DNA of 64,000 bases from NCBI RefSeq assembly GCF_013409045.1, contig NZ_JACCBT010000001.1:1860001-1924000 (forward strand), in the 5' to 3' direction. This document shows, in pieces, positions 1-8,429 of this stretch. This DNA comes from Actinomadura citrea (GTDB lineage Bacteria; Actinomycetota; Actinomycetes; Streptosporangiales; Streptosporangiaceae). Position numbers and translations under genes: made by a program. The stretch's first letter is position 1. Every line of letters starts with the position of its first letter. The notes below the pieces were generated by a model. The model had not been told where the DNA came from, did not search any database, and saw only the letters and a program-made list of their open reading frames with translations.

Positions 1-2
1 CC

Positions 3-266
3 GCGGAAAGCGGCGTGTATCCCGAGCCGGCCAGTGCGGCCGGAGCCGCCGCACTGCCCGCCCTCGTGGCGCGGGGGGAGCTCGGGAGCGCGGACCGCGT
101 CGTTCTGCTCAACACCGGCAGCGGACTGAAGACCGCGCCTTCCGCGGAGGGCGGGAGCGCCGTCCCGGTGGCGGCCGACCTGCGGGCCGTGGCCGCCATC
201 GGCATCACCGAGGCGGCGGAGACCGGCAGTGAAGCCGACCTTGACGAGCCAGAACCAAAATGGTAG
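3..266 (+). CDS. Threonine-synthase-like PLP enzyme, C-terminal fragment (5' end outside window)
   Basis: Only the last 87 or so codons are present, and the frame is open to the left edge. The visible tail reads GVYPEPASAAG, then LGSADRVVLLNTGSGLK, matching the end of threonine synthase and related fold-type II PLP enzymes, where a Pro-Ala-Ser-Ala segment and a T-G-x-G-L-K motif close the active-site domain. The stop lies 143 bp before the first NRPS gene on the same strand, so it may belong to the cluster. A Thr-making enzyme would fit because the first adenylation domain is predicted to select Thr. The fold is fairly clear, but the exact reaction cannot be settled from this fragment. Another beta-replacing PLP enzyme is possible. 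Confidence 0.6.
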   Translation, partial: AESGVYPEPASAAGAAALPALVARGELGSADRVVLLNTGSGLKTAPSAEGGSAVPVAADLRAVAAIGITEAAETGSEADLDEPEPKW

Positions 267-287
267 TGCGGCGGCTTTCTGATATCG

Positions 288-311
288 CATGTCACCGGTT
301 TGTGGGACATG
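288..311. promoter_or_regulatory. Inverted repeat upstream of the NRPS operon
   Basis: CATGTC and GACATG arms flank a 12-bp spacer in the 143-bp gap between the PLP-enzyme stop and the first NRPS start. The gap is more A+T-rich than the coding DNA. The position suits an operator for a dimeric regulator of the NRPS operon. No convincing -35/-10 pair was identified. Confidence 0.3.
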
Positions 312-409
312 AATTACAAACGTGACCCACTGAATATGGATGCTGGGCATGCCGCTCAGCGCGGGCGCCGGCGCACCTGATGCGCGCAAGCGAGGAGGGC
401 CACCAAAAC

Positions 410-3400
410 ATGGATGACGGGGAATTCGAAACCGGGTTTCCACGCGACCACCGCGCCGCCGCCATTCCGCTGACTCCCGCGCAGCGCCGGCTCTGGCGGC
501 TGCAAGGAGGCCCCGGGGTCGGCCCGTACGCGACGACGTGCACCGTGCACCTGACCGGCGGCCTGGACGTCGACCGCCTCGCCGCTGCGGCCGAGGCCGT
601 CGCCGCCCGCCGCACCGAGTCGCGGCTGGTGTTCTCCCCCCACGATGATTCGGCGGCGGCCCGAACGGGTCCCGTCCAGACGGTCGCCGCCCGGCCCCGG
701 ATCACGTTCCGCCGCCTCGACCTGATGTGCCCTGACCGTGCCGAAGGCGCGGCCGAACCGGCGGAACACGCGGCAGAGGTGGAACACCGGACTCCGCTGA
801 CCGAGGGCGTCGAACTCAACGTCCTCGCCGTACGGCTGGCCGAGGGCCGTCACGCGGTCACCTTCTCGCTTCCGGCCATCTGCGCCGATGTCACGACGAT
901 GCGGAGCCTGGCCCATGAGGTCGTCGAACGCGCGGCGGGCCGCACCCCCCGTGCCGGCGGCCTGCCGTACGACGGCGTGGCCGCCTGGTGGAACGAGATG
1001 GCCGAGCTGCCGGAGGGGGCGACGGCCCGGGAGTTCTGGCGTTCCCGCTGCGCCGGGTGGGATCAGCCGATAGAGCTGCCGGGGCAGCGCAAGCACCGGG
1101 CCGGGCCGTTCCGCCCTCAGGCCCTGACCGGTTTCCTTCCCCCCGCCGAGACCATGGCGCTGCGCCGCCGGTGCCCCTCGCCGAACGACGCACGCGGCTG
1201 GCTGCTGGCCTGCTGGCAGGTGCTGCTCCGCAGGATGACCGGCGCCGGCGCCCTGGTCGTCGGCGTGGCGACGGACCTGCGCCGGCACGAGGAGCTGCGG
1301 GGCTGCTCCGGGCCGTTGACCGTCACCCTGCCCGTGCGCCTCGACCGGCCGCTCGACGTCGCCGTCTCGGCCGCCGCCGCCGAGACGGCCGAGCAGATCG
1401 AGGCGGGCGATGCTCACGCCGAGTGGTACAGCTGGGAGCGCTGCGTTCCCCCCGCCGCGCCCGGCCGGCCGTCCTGGTTCCCGATCGGCTTCGACTTCGA
1501 CGCCGGGCAACGGCCCGCGGACCACGACGGCGCCGGCCCGACCGAGTCGTACGGCCACCACGACAGGTTCCTGGTCCGCCTTTCCTGCCAGGACACCGGG
1601 GAGCGGATGCGGTTCACGCTCGGGTACGACGGCGACGCGTTGCCGCGTTCCGCCGCCGGGCAGCTGATGGACTCCTTCCTGGCACTGGTGGCCGACTCGC
1701 TGGACCGGCCCGACAGCGCCTGCCGGGACCTGGACCTTCTGGGGCCGGAAGGACGACGGCTGCTGCTGCGATCGGGAGGGGACCCGGAGAGCGAACCATC
1801 CGGGGCATGCCTTGCGGCACTGGTGGAGGAGCAGGCCGCGCGGCGGCCCGAGGGCGTGGCCGTGGTGTGCGGCACGCAACGCCTGACCTACGGGGAGCTG
1901 GAACGCCGGGCCAACCGGCTCGCTCATCACCTGCGCGCGCTCGGGGCCGGTCCGGAGGTGCGGGTGGGGGTCTGCCTGCCCCGCTCGATCGAACTGGTCA
2001 TCGCACTGCTCGCGGTCGTCAAGTCGGGCGGGGCCTATGTCCCGGTGGACCCGGATCATCCCGGGGAGCGGATCGCCTACGTCCTCGACGACGCCGGTGT
2101 GCGGATCCTCGTCACGTCCGGGCGGGCGGGCGAGCGGGCACCCGCGGGAACGGATCTGCCGACGGTACGGATGGACGAGGACGCGGCGGCGATCGACCGG
2201 TGGCCTGCCGAGGCGCCGCCGCCGAACACGGTGCCCGGCAGTCTGCTCTACGTCATCTACACCTCCGGGTCGACCGGACGGCCCAAGGGGGTGATGGTCA
2301 CCCATGCCGCTCTCGTCCGGCTGCTGACCGCCACCCGGCCGTGGTTCTCCTTCGGGCCGGACGACATCTGGACGCTGTTCCACACCGTCACGTTCGACTT
2401 CGCGGCCTGGGAGCTCTGGGGCGCGCTGGTGAGCGGCGGCCGGGCGGTCGTCGTGCCGACGGCCGTGACACGGTCGCCGGAGAAGTTCCGCGCCCTCCTG
2501 GTGCGGGAGCGGGTGACCGTGCTCAACCAGACGCCGGGGGCCTTCCGCAACCTGATGGCCGCCGAGGACGCGGACGCCACCGAGGGATGGCCGGCGCTGC
2601 GCGTGGTGGTGTTCGGCGGCGAAGCCCTGATGCCCGGCATGCTCACCGGCTGGTTCGCCCGCAACGGCGACCAGGCGCCGCGGCTGGTCAACATGTACGG
2701 CATCACCGAGACCACGGTGCACGCGACCTACTACCCGCTGTCGGCGGCCGACGTCCCCGCGGCCGATTTCGCCGAGGCGCCGGATTCCCCGTCCTCCGAG
2801 CGGAGCCCCATCGGAGTTCCGCTCCCGGACCTGAGCGCTTACGTACTCGACGGAGAACTGCATCCCGTGCCGCCTGGTGTGGTGGGGGAGTTGTTCGTGG
2901 GTGGTGCTGGTTTGGCGCGTGGGTATTTGGGGCGGCCGGGTTTGACGGCGGAGCGGTTCGTGCCTGATGTGTTCGGTGGTTCGGGTGGTCGTTTGTATCG
3001 GACCGGGGATTTGGTGCGGTGGTCGGGTGATGGGGGTTTGGAGTTTGTGGGGCGTGCTGATTTTCAGGTGAAGGTGCGGGGTTTTCGGGTGGAGTTGGGG
3101 GAGGTGGAGTCGGTGTTGGGGGCGCATCGGGGGGTGCGTGATGCGGTGGTGGTGGCTCGGTCTGATGGTGGGGGTGGGGTGGTTCGTCTGGTGGCGTATG
3201 TGGTGGCTTCGGAGGTGGGGGGTGAGGTGGGGGTCGAGGAGTTGCGGGGGTTTGTTTCGGGTCGGTTGCCGGAGTACATGGTGCCGGCGGTGTTCGTGTG
3301 GCTGGGTTCGTTGCCGTTGACGGTGAACGGGAAGGTGGATCGGGGGGCGTTGCCGGTTCCGGAGGGGGAGCGTCCGCGGTTGGGGCAGCGGTTCGTGGCG

Positions 3401-5104
3401 CCGCGGACGTCGGCGGAGCGGGTGCTGGCGGGGTTGTGGAGCGAGGTTCTGGGCGTTTCGGAGATCGGGGTCCACGACAACTTCTTCACCCTCGGCGGAG
3501 ACTCGATCACGAGCATCGTGGTGATGTCGCGGGCCGCCCGCCGCGGTCTGCGCATCACTCCCTGGCAGTTCTTCGAGAACCAGACCGTCGCGGGGCAGGC
3601 CCGGGTGGCCGTGCCGGTGGTGGCCGTCGAAGACCGGGCCGGCTCCGCGGCGCCGGCCGCCGGCCCCGCACCGCTGACGCCCGTCCAGCGCTGGTTCTTC
3701 GACCAGGCGTTCTCCCATCCCGGCCACTACAACCAGGGGTGGTTGTTCCGCGTCCCCGCGACGGTGGACGCCGATCGGCTCGCCGCCGCGATCACGGGCC
3801 TGCTGGAGCGGCACGACGCGCTCCGGCTGCGGTTCCCGCGGGACACCCGGGCGGCCGGGGGCCGGCGGGCGGAGTACACCGCGCCGGGCGCGGCCCCGGC
3901 GCCCGCCGCGTTCCGTCGCGTGGACCTGTCCGGCTCGGCGCAGTGGGAACCCGCGCTCGCCCGCGCCCTCGCCGATGCCCAGGACATCGACCTGGAACGG
4001 GACCCGCCCCTGCGAGCGCTGCTGATCGACGGCGGCCGGGAGGACCGGTGTCGCCTCGCGTTGATCGCCCATCATCTCGTCATCGACGCGGTCTCCTGGC
4101 GGATCCTCCTCGACGACCTGCGGGAGGCGTACCGGGCGCTCGCCGCCGGCGGTGAAGCCGGGATCACCGACGCCACGACCTCGTTCGCGTCCTGGGCCCG
4201 CGCGCTCACCGAACTGCCCGGCGCGGTCGCCGACGACCTGGAGTTCTGGCGTGCCCAGCGGCCTTCCGGGCGGTGGGAGGTGCCCCTGGACCGTCAGGCG
4301 AGCGGTGCCGGAACGTACGGCGACGCCGAGGACGTCGAGGGAGTCCTCGGCGCCGAGGAGACCACGGTCCTGCTGCGGGACCTGCCGGCGATCCACCACA
4401 GCCGCGTCGACGAAGTCCTGCTCACCGCGCTCGCCCTGGCGATGACCAAGTCGTTCGGCATCACTCGGCTGTACGTCGACGTGGAAGGGCACGGCCGGGA
4501 GCAGCACCTCGTGGAGGGGGCGGACCTGTCCCGCACGGTCGGGTGGTTCACGGCGATTGCTCCGCTGCTGCTGCGCCTGCCGGACGGCTCGGCCCCGGGC
4601 GACGCGCTCGCCGCCGTCAAGGAGCAGATGCGCGCCGTCCCGCACGGCGGTCTCGGCCACGGCATCCTCCGCCATCTCGATCCGGTGCGCGGTCAGGCAC
4701 TGGCCGAACCACCGGCTCCCCAGGTGAGCTTCAACTACCTCGGCCAGTTCGACGCGAGCGCCGAGACGCGGACGACACGGCCGCCCGGCGATCACCTGGA
4801 CCTGGCCGCCGCCCCCGAGCCGATGCCCCCGCCGCAGCATCCGGGCAACCGGCGCACGCACCTGCTGGACGTCACGGCCGCCGTGGTCGGCGGCCGGCTC
4901 CGGATACGCGTCGGCTACAGCCGTGCCCACCATGACCGGGCGACCATCGACCGGCTGACCGGCGATGTGGTCGCCCGGCTCGGCGAGCTGATCGACCACT
5001 GCGGGCGCTCGGGCAGGACGCGATTCCACACGTTGCTCGACAAGGCGCTGGCCCTGGCGCCGGAGACCACGGCCGATGTGACGGAGGCGCGACCAGATGA
5101 GTGA
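410..5104 (+). CDS. NRPS, degenerate C - A(Thr) - PCP - E module
   Basis: A 1,564-residue single-module synthetase. The start at 410 is preferred because a GGAGGG lies 11 bp upstream; the in-frame ATG at 380 has no ribosome binding site. The condensation (C) domain occupies roughly residues 15-440, but its HHxxxDG site is replaced by LPAICADV (154-161), so both His are missing. The adenylation (A) domain spans about 470-980, with [11 protein letters not shown] at 617. Aligning by eye to GrsA gives the pocket code D-F-W-N-V-G-M-V-H-K, one change from the known Thr code. The carrier (PCP) Ser is S1032 in LGGDS. The epimerization (E) domain runs about 1085-1540, with [10 protein letters not shown] at 1221, where the usual Gly after Asp is Ala. 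The module should activate Thr and epimerise it. It overlaps the next gene by 8 bp. A 635-bp segment is identical to that gene. Confidence 0.93.
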   Translation: MDDGEFETGFPRDHRAAAIPLTPAQRRLWRLQGGPGVGPYATTCTVHLTGGLDVDRLAAAAEAVAARRTESRLVFSPHDDSAAARTGPVQTVAARPRITFRRLDLMCPDRAEGAAEPAEHAAEVEHRTPLTEGVELNVLAVRLAEGRHAVTFSLPAICADVTTMRSLAHEVVERAAGRTPRAGGLPYDGVAAWWNEMAELPEGATAREFWRSRCAGWDQPIELPGQRKHRAGPFRPQALTGFLPPAETMALRRRCPSPNDARGWLLACWQVLLRRMTGAGALVVGVATDLRRHEELRGCSGPLTVTLPVRLDRPLDVAVSAAAAETAEQIEAGDAHAEWYSWERCVPPAAPGRPSWFPIGFDFDAGQRPADHDGAGPTESYGHHDRFLVRLSCQDTGERMRFTLGYDGDALPRSAAGQLMDSFLALVADSLDRPDSACRDLDLLGPEGRRLLLRSGGDPESEPSGACLAALVEEQAARRPEGVAVVCGTQRLTYGELERRANRLAHHLRALGAGPEVRVGVCLPRSIELVIALLAVVKSGGAYVPVDPDHPGERIAYVLDDAGVRILVTSGRAGERAPAGTDLPTVRMDEDAAAIDRWPAEAPPPNTVPGSLLYVIYTSGSTGRPKGVMVTHAALVRLLTATRPWFSFGPDDIWTLFHTVTFDFAAWELWGALVSGGRAVVVPTAVTRSPEKFRALLVRERVTVLNQTPGAFRNLMAAEDADATEGWPALRVVVFGGEALMPGMLTGWFARNGDQAPRLVNMYGITETTVHATYYPLSAADVPAADFAEAPDSPSSERSPIGVPLPDLSAYVLDGELHPVPPGVVGELFVGGAGLARGYLGRPGLTAERFVPDVFGGSGGRLYRTGDLVRWSGDGGLEFVGRADFQVKVRGFRVELGEVESVLGAHRGVRDAVVVARSDGGGGVVRLVAYVVASEVGGEVGVEELRGFVSGRLPEYMVPAVFVWLGSLPLTVNGKVDRGALPVPEGERPRLGQRFVAPRTSAERVLAGLWSEVLGVSEIGVHDNFFTLGGDSITSIVVMSRAARRGLRITPWQFFENQTVAGQARVAVPVVAVEDRAGSAAPAAGPAPLTPVQRWFFDQAFSHPGHYNQGWLFRVPATVDADRLAAAITGLLERHDALRLRFPRDTRAAGGRRAEYTAPGAAPAPAAFRRVDLSGSAQWEPALARALADAQDIDLERDPPLRALLIDGGREDRCRLALIAHHLVIDAVSWRILLDDLREAYRALAAGGEAGITDATTSFASWARALTELPGAVADDLEFWRAQRPSGRWEVPLDRQASGAGTYGDAEDVEGVLGAEETTVLLRDLPAIHHSRVDEVLLTALALAMTKSFGITRLYVDVEGHGREQHLVEGADLSRTVGWFTAIAPLLLRLPDGSAPGDALAAVKEQMRAVPHGGLGHGILRHLDPVRGQALAEPPAPQVSFNYLGQFDASAETRTTRPPGDHLDLAAAPEPMPPPQHPGNRRTHLLDVTAAVVGGRLRIRVGYSRAHHDRATIDRLTGDVVARLGELIDHCGRSGRTRFHTLLDKALALAPETTADVTEARPDE
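2870..3504 (+). repeat. Perfect 635-bp direct repeat, copy 1 (A-domain tail to PCP serine)
   Basis: Identical to 7572-8206 at a constant offset of 4,702 bp. It covers the A-domain segment from the VVGELF motif through the A10 lysine loop and into the carrier domain, ending inside the phosphopantetheine Ser codon. Codons change sharply at the edges: inside, Leu is often TTG, Phe TTT, Gly GGT/GGG and Arg CGT. Outside, CTG/CTC, TTC, GGC and CGC dominate. Confidence 0.95.
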
Positions 5105-8100
5105 CACGGTGGAACCGGCGCAGCGGCAGCGGCCGGCGGCGGCCGACGTCATCGAGGACATCCATCCGCTGTCCCCGCTGCAGCAGGGACTGCTGTTCCA
5201 CACGTTGCGCGAGTCGGACTCGGCGGTCTATCTCAGCCAGACCACGGCCCTGTTGTCCGGGCTCGATCCGGTCGCCTTCCGGCGCAGCTGGGAGCAGACG
5301 GTGGCCTGGCACCCGGCGCTGCGTTCGGCCTTCCTGTGGGAGGGCGCGGACGAGCCGGTCCAGGTGGTCTACAGGAGAGCGCCGGTCCGGTTCCACACGC
5401 AGGACTGGCGCGACCTGCCCCCCGAGGTCAGGCAACGGCGCCTCACCGCCTTCCTCGACCGGGACCGCGACGAGCCGTTCCGGCTGTCCCACGCGCCGCT
5501 GGCCCGTTACGCCCTCCTGCGGCTCGGCGAGGACGACTACCAGTTCGTCTGGACCTACCACGCCATCCTGCTCGACGGCTGGAGCACGGCGATGGTGATG
5601 CGGGACCTGGTCCGCCACGGTGCGGCGGCCCGCGCCGGCGAGGTGATGCCGTCACCGGACCGGGCCCCGTACCGGGACTTCGTCGAGTGGACCCGCCTGC
5701 GCGACCACGACGAAGCCCACCGCCACTGGCGGGAGACGCTGCGCGGTTTCACGAAGCCGACGCCGCTGCCGGTCGCCGGGCCGGGCGGCTCGGACCGCGG
5801 CGGCCGGACGGGGGTGGCCGAGCACACCGCACGGCTCTCGCCCGCGGACACGGAACGCGTCGCCGCGGCCGCCCGGACGTACCGGGTTCCGCTCGGCGTC
5901 ATGGTGCAGGGCGCATGGGCGCTGACGCTGATGCGGCACACCGGGGTCGACGACGTCGTCTTCGGCCAGGTCGTCTCCGGCCGCGGCGGTGACCTTCCCG
6001 GAGTGCAGGACATGGTGGGACTTCTCACCAACACCGTCCCGGTCCGCGCGGCGGCCGCGCACGACGACCGGGTGGGGACGTGGCTGCGGGCGCTCCACGC
6101 GCGGCAGTCCGCCACCCTGCAGTACGAGCACACCCCGCTGTCCCAGGTGCAGCGGTGCAGCGAGATGCTCGCCGGGCAGGAGCTCTTCCAGACCGTGCTG
6201 GTCGTCCAGAACTATCCGCGGCTGGACGAGACCGGGCAGATCGACCCCGGATACCGTCCCAGCGACCTGCGCGGGTTCGAGACCACCCATTACCCGATCA
6301 CGGTGTTCGCGGTGCCCGGCGAGCGGCTTGAGATACGGGTGGTGCACGATCAGGCGACGGTCGACGGCGGAAGTGCCGCGCTCCTCGCCGAGTCCGTGCT
6401 CACGGCGCTGAACGGCCTGGCCGCCGGCGCGGATCGGCCCCTCGGCACGGTCCCGGTCTTCGGCACGGGAACGGCGGCGACTCGCGGCCTGCGCGACCGG
6501 GTCAACGCCACCGAGCGCCGGTTCCCACCCCCGCACACCGTCGCGGAGCTCTTCGAGGCGCAGGTCGGCCGGACGCCCGACGCGCCGGCCGTCCTCCAAG
6601 CCGATTCCCGGCTGAGCTACCGGGAGCTGGACCGGCGGACCGACCGGCTGGCGCGCACGCTCGTCGAGCAGGGCGCGCGGGCCGAGGAACGGGTGGCGGT
6701 CCTGCTGGAGCGTTCCGTGGAATTCGTGACGGCGGCCATGGCGATTCTGAAGTCCGGGGCCGCCTACGTCCCGATCGATCCCGGGTATCCGGCGGCGCGC
6801 ATCGCCTGGATGATCGAGGACGGCGACTGCCGCACCGTGATCACCCGTAGTGACCTTCTCGACCGGCTCCCGGCCGACTGCGGAGCCGCGGTCCGGATCG
6901 TCTGCCTGGACTCGCCTCCGGCCGAGGGCGGCTCGACCGGGCCCGCGCGCCCGCTGCCGGCGCCGGCGCGCCCCGGCAACCCCGCCTACGTGATCTACAC
7001 GTCCGGTTCCACCGGAACGCCGAAGGGCGTGGTGGTCGATCACCGGGCGGTGCTGAACACGCTGCGGTGGCTGCGGGAGGAACTCGGCTGCGGTCCCGGC
7101 GACGTGGTCGCCTTCAAGACCCCCGTCAGCTTCACCGACTCCGTCTGCGAGGTGCTGTGGCCGCTCTGCCACGGAGCCGCACTGGCCGTCTTCGACGACG
7201 ACACCGTACGCGACCCGGACGCGCTGTACGAGGCACTGGACCGGCACGACGTCACCTACTGCCAATTCGTGCCGCGCCAACTCGATCTGTTCATGGCCGC
7301 CGCGGCGCGGCGCGGCGACGATGATCCCCTGCCACGCCTGCGCAGGGTCTTCAACGGCGGTGAGCCATTGCCGCAGTCCTTCGCCGTCGAATGGGACCGG
7401 CAGTTCCGCAACGGCAGGATCGCCAACATCTACGGCATGACCGAGTCGGCGATCTATGCGACCTACCAGGCTCTGCCGCGGGGGTTCGCCGAGAGCCGAG
7501 GGGCCGTCCCCATCGGCCGTCCGATCGCCAACACGCGAGTGCACGTGCTCAATCGCGAACTGGAGCCATGCCCGCCTGGTGTGGTGGGGGAGTTGTTCGT
7601 GGGTGGTGCTGGTTTGGCGCGTGGGTATTTGGGGCGGCCGGGTTTGACGGCGGAGCGGTTCGTGCCTGATGTGTTCGGTGGTTCGGGTGGTCGTTTGTAT
7701 CGGACCGGGGATTTGGTGCGGTGGTCGGGTGATGGGGGTTTGGAGTTTGTGGGGCGTGCTGATTTTCAGGTGAAGGTGCGGGGTTTTCGGGTGGAGTTGG
7801 GGGAGGTGGAGTCGGTGTTGGGGGCGCATCGGGGGGTGCGTGATGCGGTGGTGGTGGCTCGGTCTGATGGTGGGGGTGGGGTGGTTCGTCTGGTGGCGTA
7901 TGTGGTGGCTTCGGAGGTGGGGGGTGAGGTGGGGGTCGAGGAGTTGCGGGGGTTTGTTTCGGGTCGGTTGCCGGAGTACATGGTGCCGGCGGTGTTCGTG
8001 TGGCTGGGTTCGTTGCCGTTGACGGTGAACGGGAAGGTGGATCGGGGGGCGTTGCCGGTTCCGGAGGGGGAGCGTCCGCGGTTGGGGCAGCGGTTCGTGG

Positions 8101-8429
8101 CGCCGCGGACGTCGGCGGAGCGGGTGCTGGCGGGGTTGTGGAGCGAGGTTCTGGGCGTTTCGGAGATCGGGGTCCACGACAACTTCTTCACCCTCGGCGG
8201 AGACTCCCTCATGGCCGTCCGCGTCGTCGGGCGGATCCGCGAGGCCTTCCCGGCCGACTACACCCTGCCGGAGCTGTTCGCCGCCCCCTCCATCAGCGGA
8301 TGCGCCGCCGCGGTCGAGCGCCTGCTCAGCGATGCGGCCGACCTGGACGCACTGGTGGACGAGGTGGCAGGCCTGTCCGACGAAGAGATCGCCGCCAGGC
8401 TCGCGGAAGGCGAGAAGTCACATGAGTGA
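5097..8429 (+). CDS. NRPS, C - A(unusual pocket) - PCP module
   Basis: A 1,110-residue single module. The ATG at 5097 overlaps the previous gene and has GGAGG 9 bp upstream. The C domain begins with a [16 protein letters not shown] motif, usual for domains that accept a D-configured donor, which suits the preceding E domain. Its active site reads YHAILLDG at 154, so the first His is Tyr but the catalytic second His and Asp-Gly remain. In the A domain (YTSGSTG at 634) the residue normally Asp235 (GrsA numbering) is Thr680, and Asp is shifted to the next position in FTDSVCE. The whole code reads T-D-C-Q-F-G-I-I-Y-K. Such a shift is known in beta-amino-acid-activating A domains, so a non-standard substrate is likely, possibly diaminopropionate. 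The PCP Ser is S1037. The C-terminal 70 residues could serve as a docking segment. Confidence 0.92.
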   Translation: MSDTVEPAQRQRPAAADVIEDIHPLSPLQQGLLFHTLRESDSAVYLSQTTALLSGLDPVAFRRSWEQTVAWHPALRSAFLWEGADEPVQVVYRRAPVRFHTQDWRDLPPEVRQRRLTAFLDRDRDEPFRLSHAPLARYALLRLGEDDYQFVWTYHAILLDGWSTAMVMRDLVRHGAAARAGEVMPSPDRAPYRDFVEWTRLRDHDEAHRHWRETLRGFTKPTPLPVAGPGGSDRGGRTGVAEHTARLSPADTERVAAAARTYRVPLGVMVQGAWALTLMRHTGVDDVVFGQVVSGRGGDLPGVQDMVGLLTNTVPVRAAAAHDDRVGTWLRALHARQSATLQYEHTPLSQVQRCSEMLAGQELFQTVLVVQNYPRLDETGQIDPGYRPSDLRGFETTHYPITVFAVPGERLEIRVVHDQATVDGGSAALLAESVLTALNGLAAGADRPLGTVPVFGTGTAATRGLRDRVNATERRFPPPHTVAELFEAQVGRTPDAPAVLQADSRLSYRELDRRTDRLARTLVEQGARAEERVAVLLERSVEFVTAAMAILKSGAAYVPIDPGYPAARIAWMIEDGDCRTVITRSDLLDRLPADCGAAVRIVCLDSPPAEGGSTGPARPLPAPARPGNPAYVIYTSGSTGTPKGVVVDHRAVLNTLRWLREELGCGPGDVVAFKTPVSFTDSVCEVLWPLCHGAALAVFDDDTVRDPDALYEALDRHDVTYCQFVPRQLDLFMAAAARRGDDDPLPRLRRVFNGGEPLPQSFAVEWDRQFRNGRIANIYGMTESAIYATYQALPRGFAESRGAVPIGRPIANTRVHVLNRELEPCPPGVVGELFVGGAGLARGYLGRPGLTAERFVPDVFGGSGGRLYRTGDLVRWSGDGGLEFVGRADFQVKVRGFRVELGEVESVLGAHRGVRDAVVVARSDGGGGVVRLVAYVVASEVGGEVGVEELRGFVSGRLPEYMVPAVFVWLGSLPLTVNGKVDRGALPVPEGERPRLGQRFVAPRTSAERVLAGLWSEVLGVSEIGVHDNFFTLGGDSLMAVRVVGRIREAFPADYTLPELFAAPSISGCAAAVERLLSDAADLDALVDEVAGLSDEEIAARLAEGEKSHE
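7572..8206 (+). repeat. Perfect 635-bp direct repeat, copy 2
   Basis: Second copy of the segment at 2870-3504, in the same orientation and the same domain position of the next NRPS gene. Sequence diverges at once beyond both ends: before the VVGELF motif, and within the Ser codon of LGGDS (TCG in copy 1, TCC here). Confidence 0.95.

Noticed and set aside
3100..3320. G/T-rich stretch in the first NRPS that looks like a low-complexity or non-coding insert
   Set aside because: It translates without interruption into a perfect A-domain tail. The odd composition is codon choice within the 635-bp repeat.
356..5203. A 1,615-codon open frame antisense to the first NRPS gene, and similar long antisense frames over the other NRPS genes
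   Set aside because: Typical of high-G+C DNA. The translations are Arg/Pro/Gly-rich or low in complexity and carry no domain motifs, while the sense strand carries full NRPS domains.
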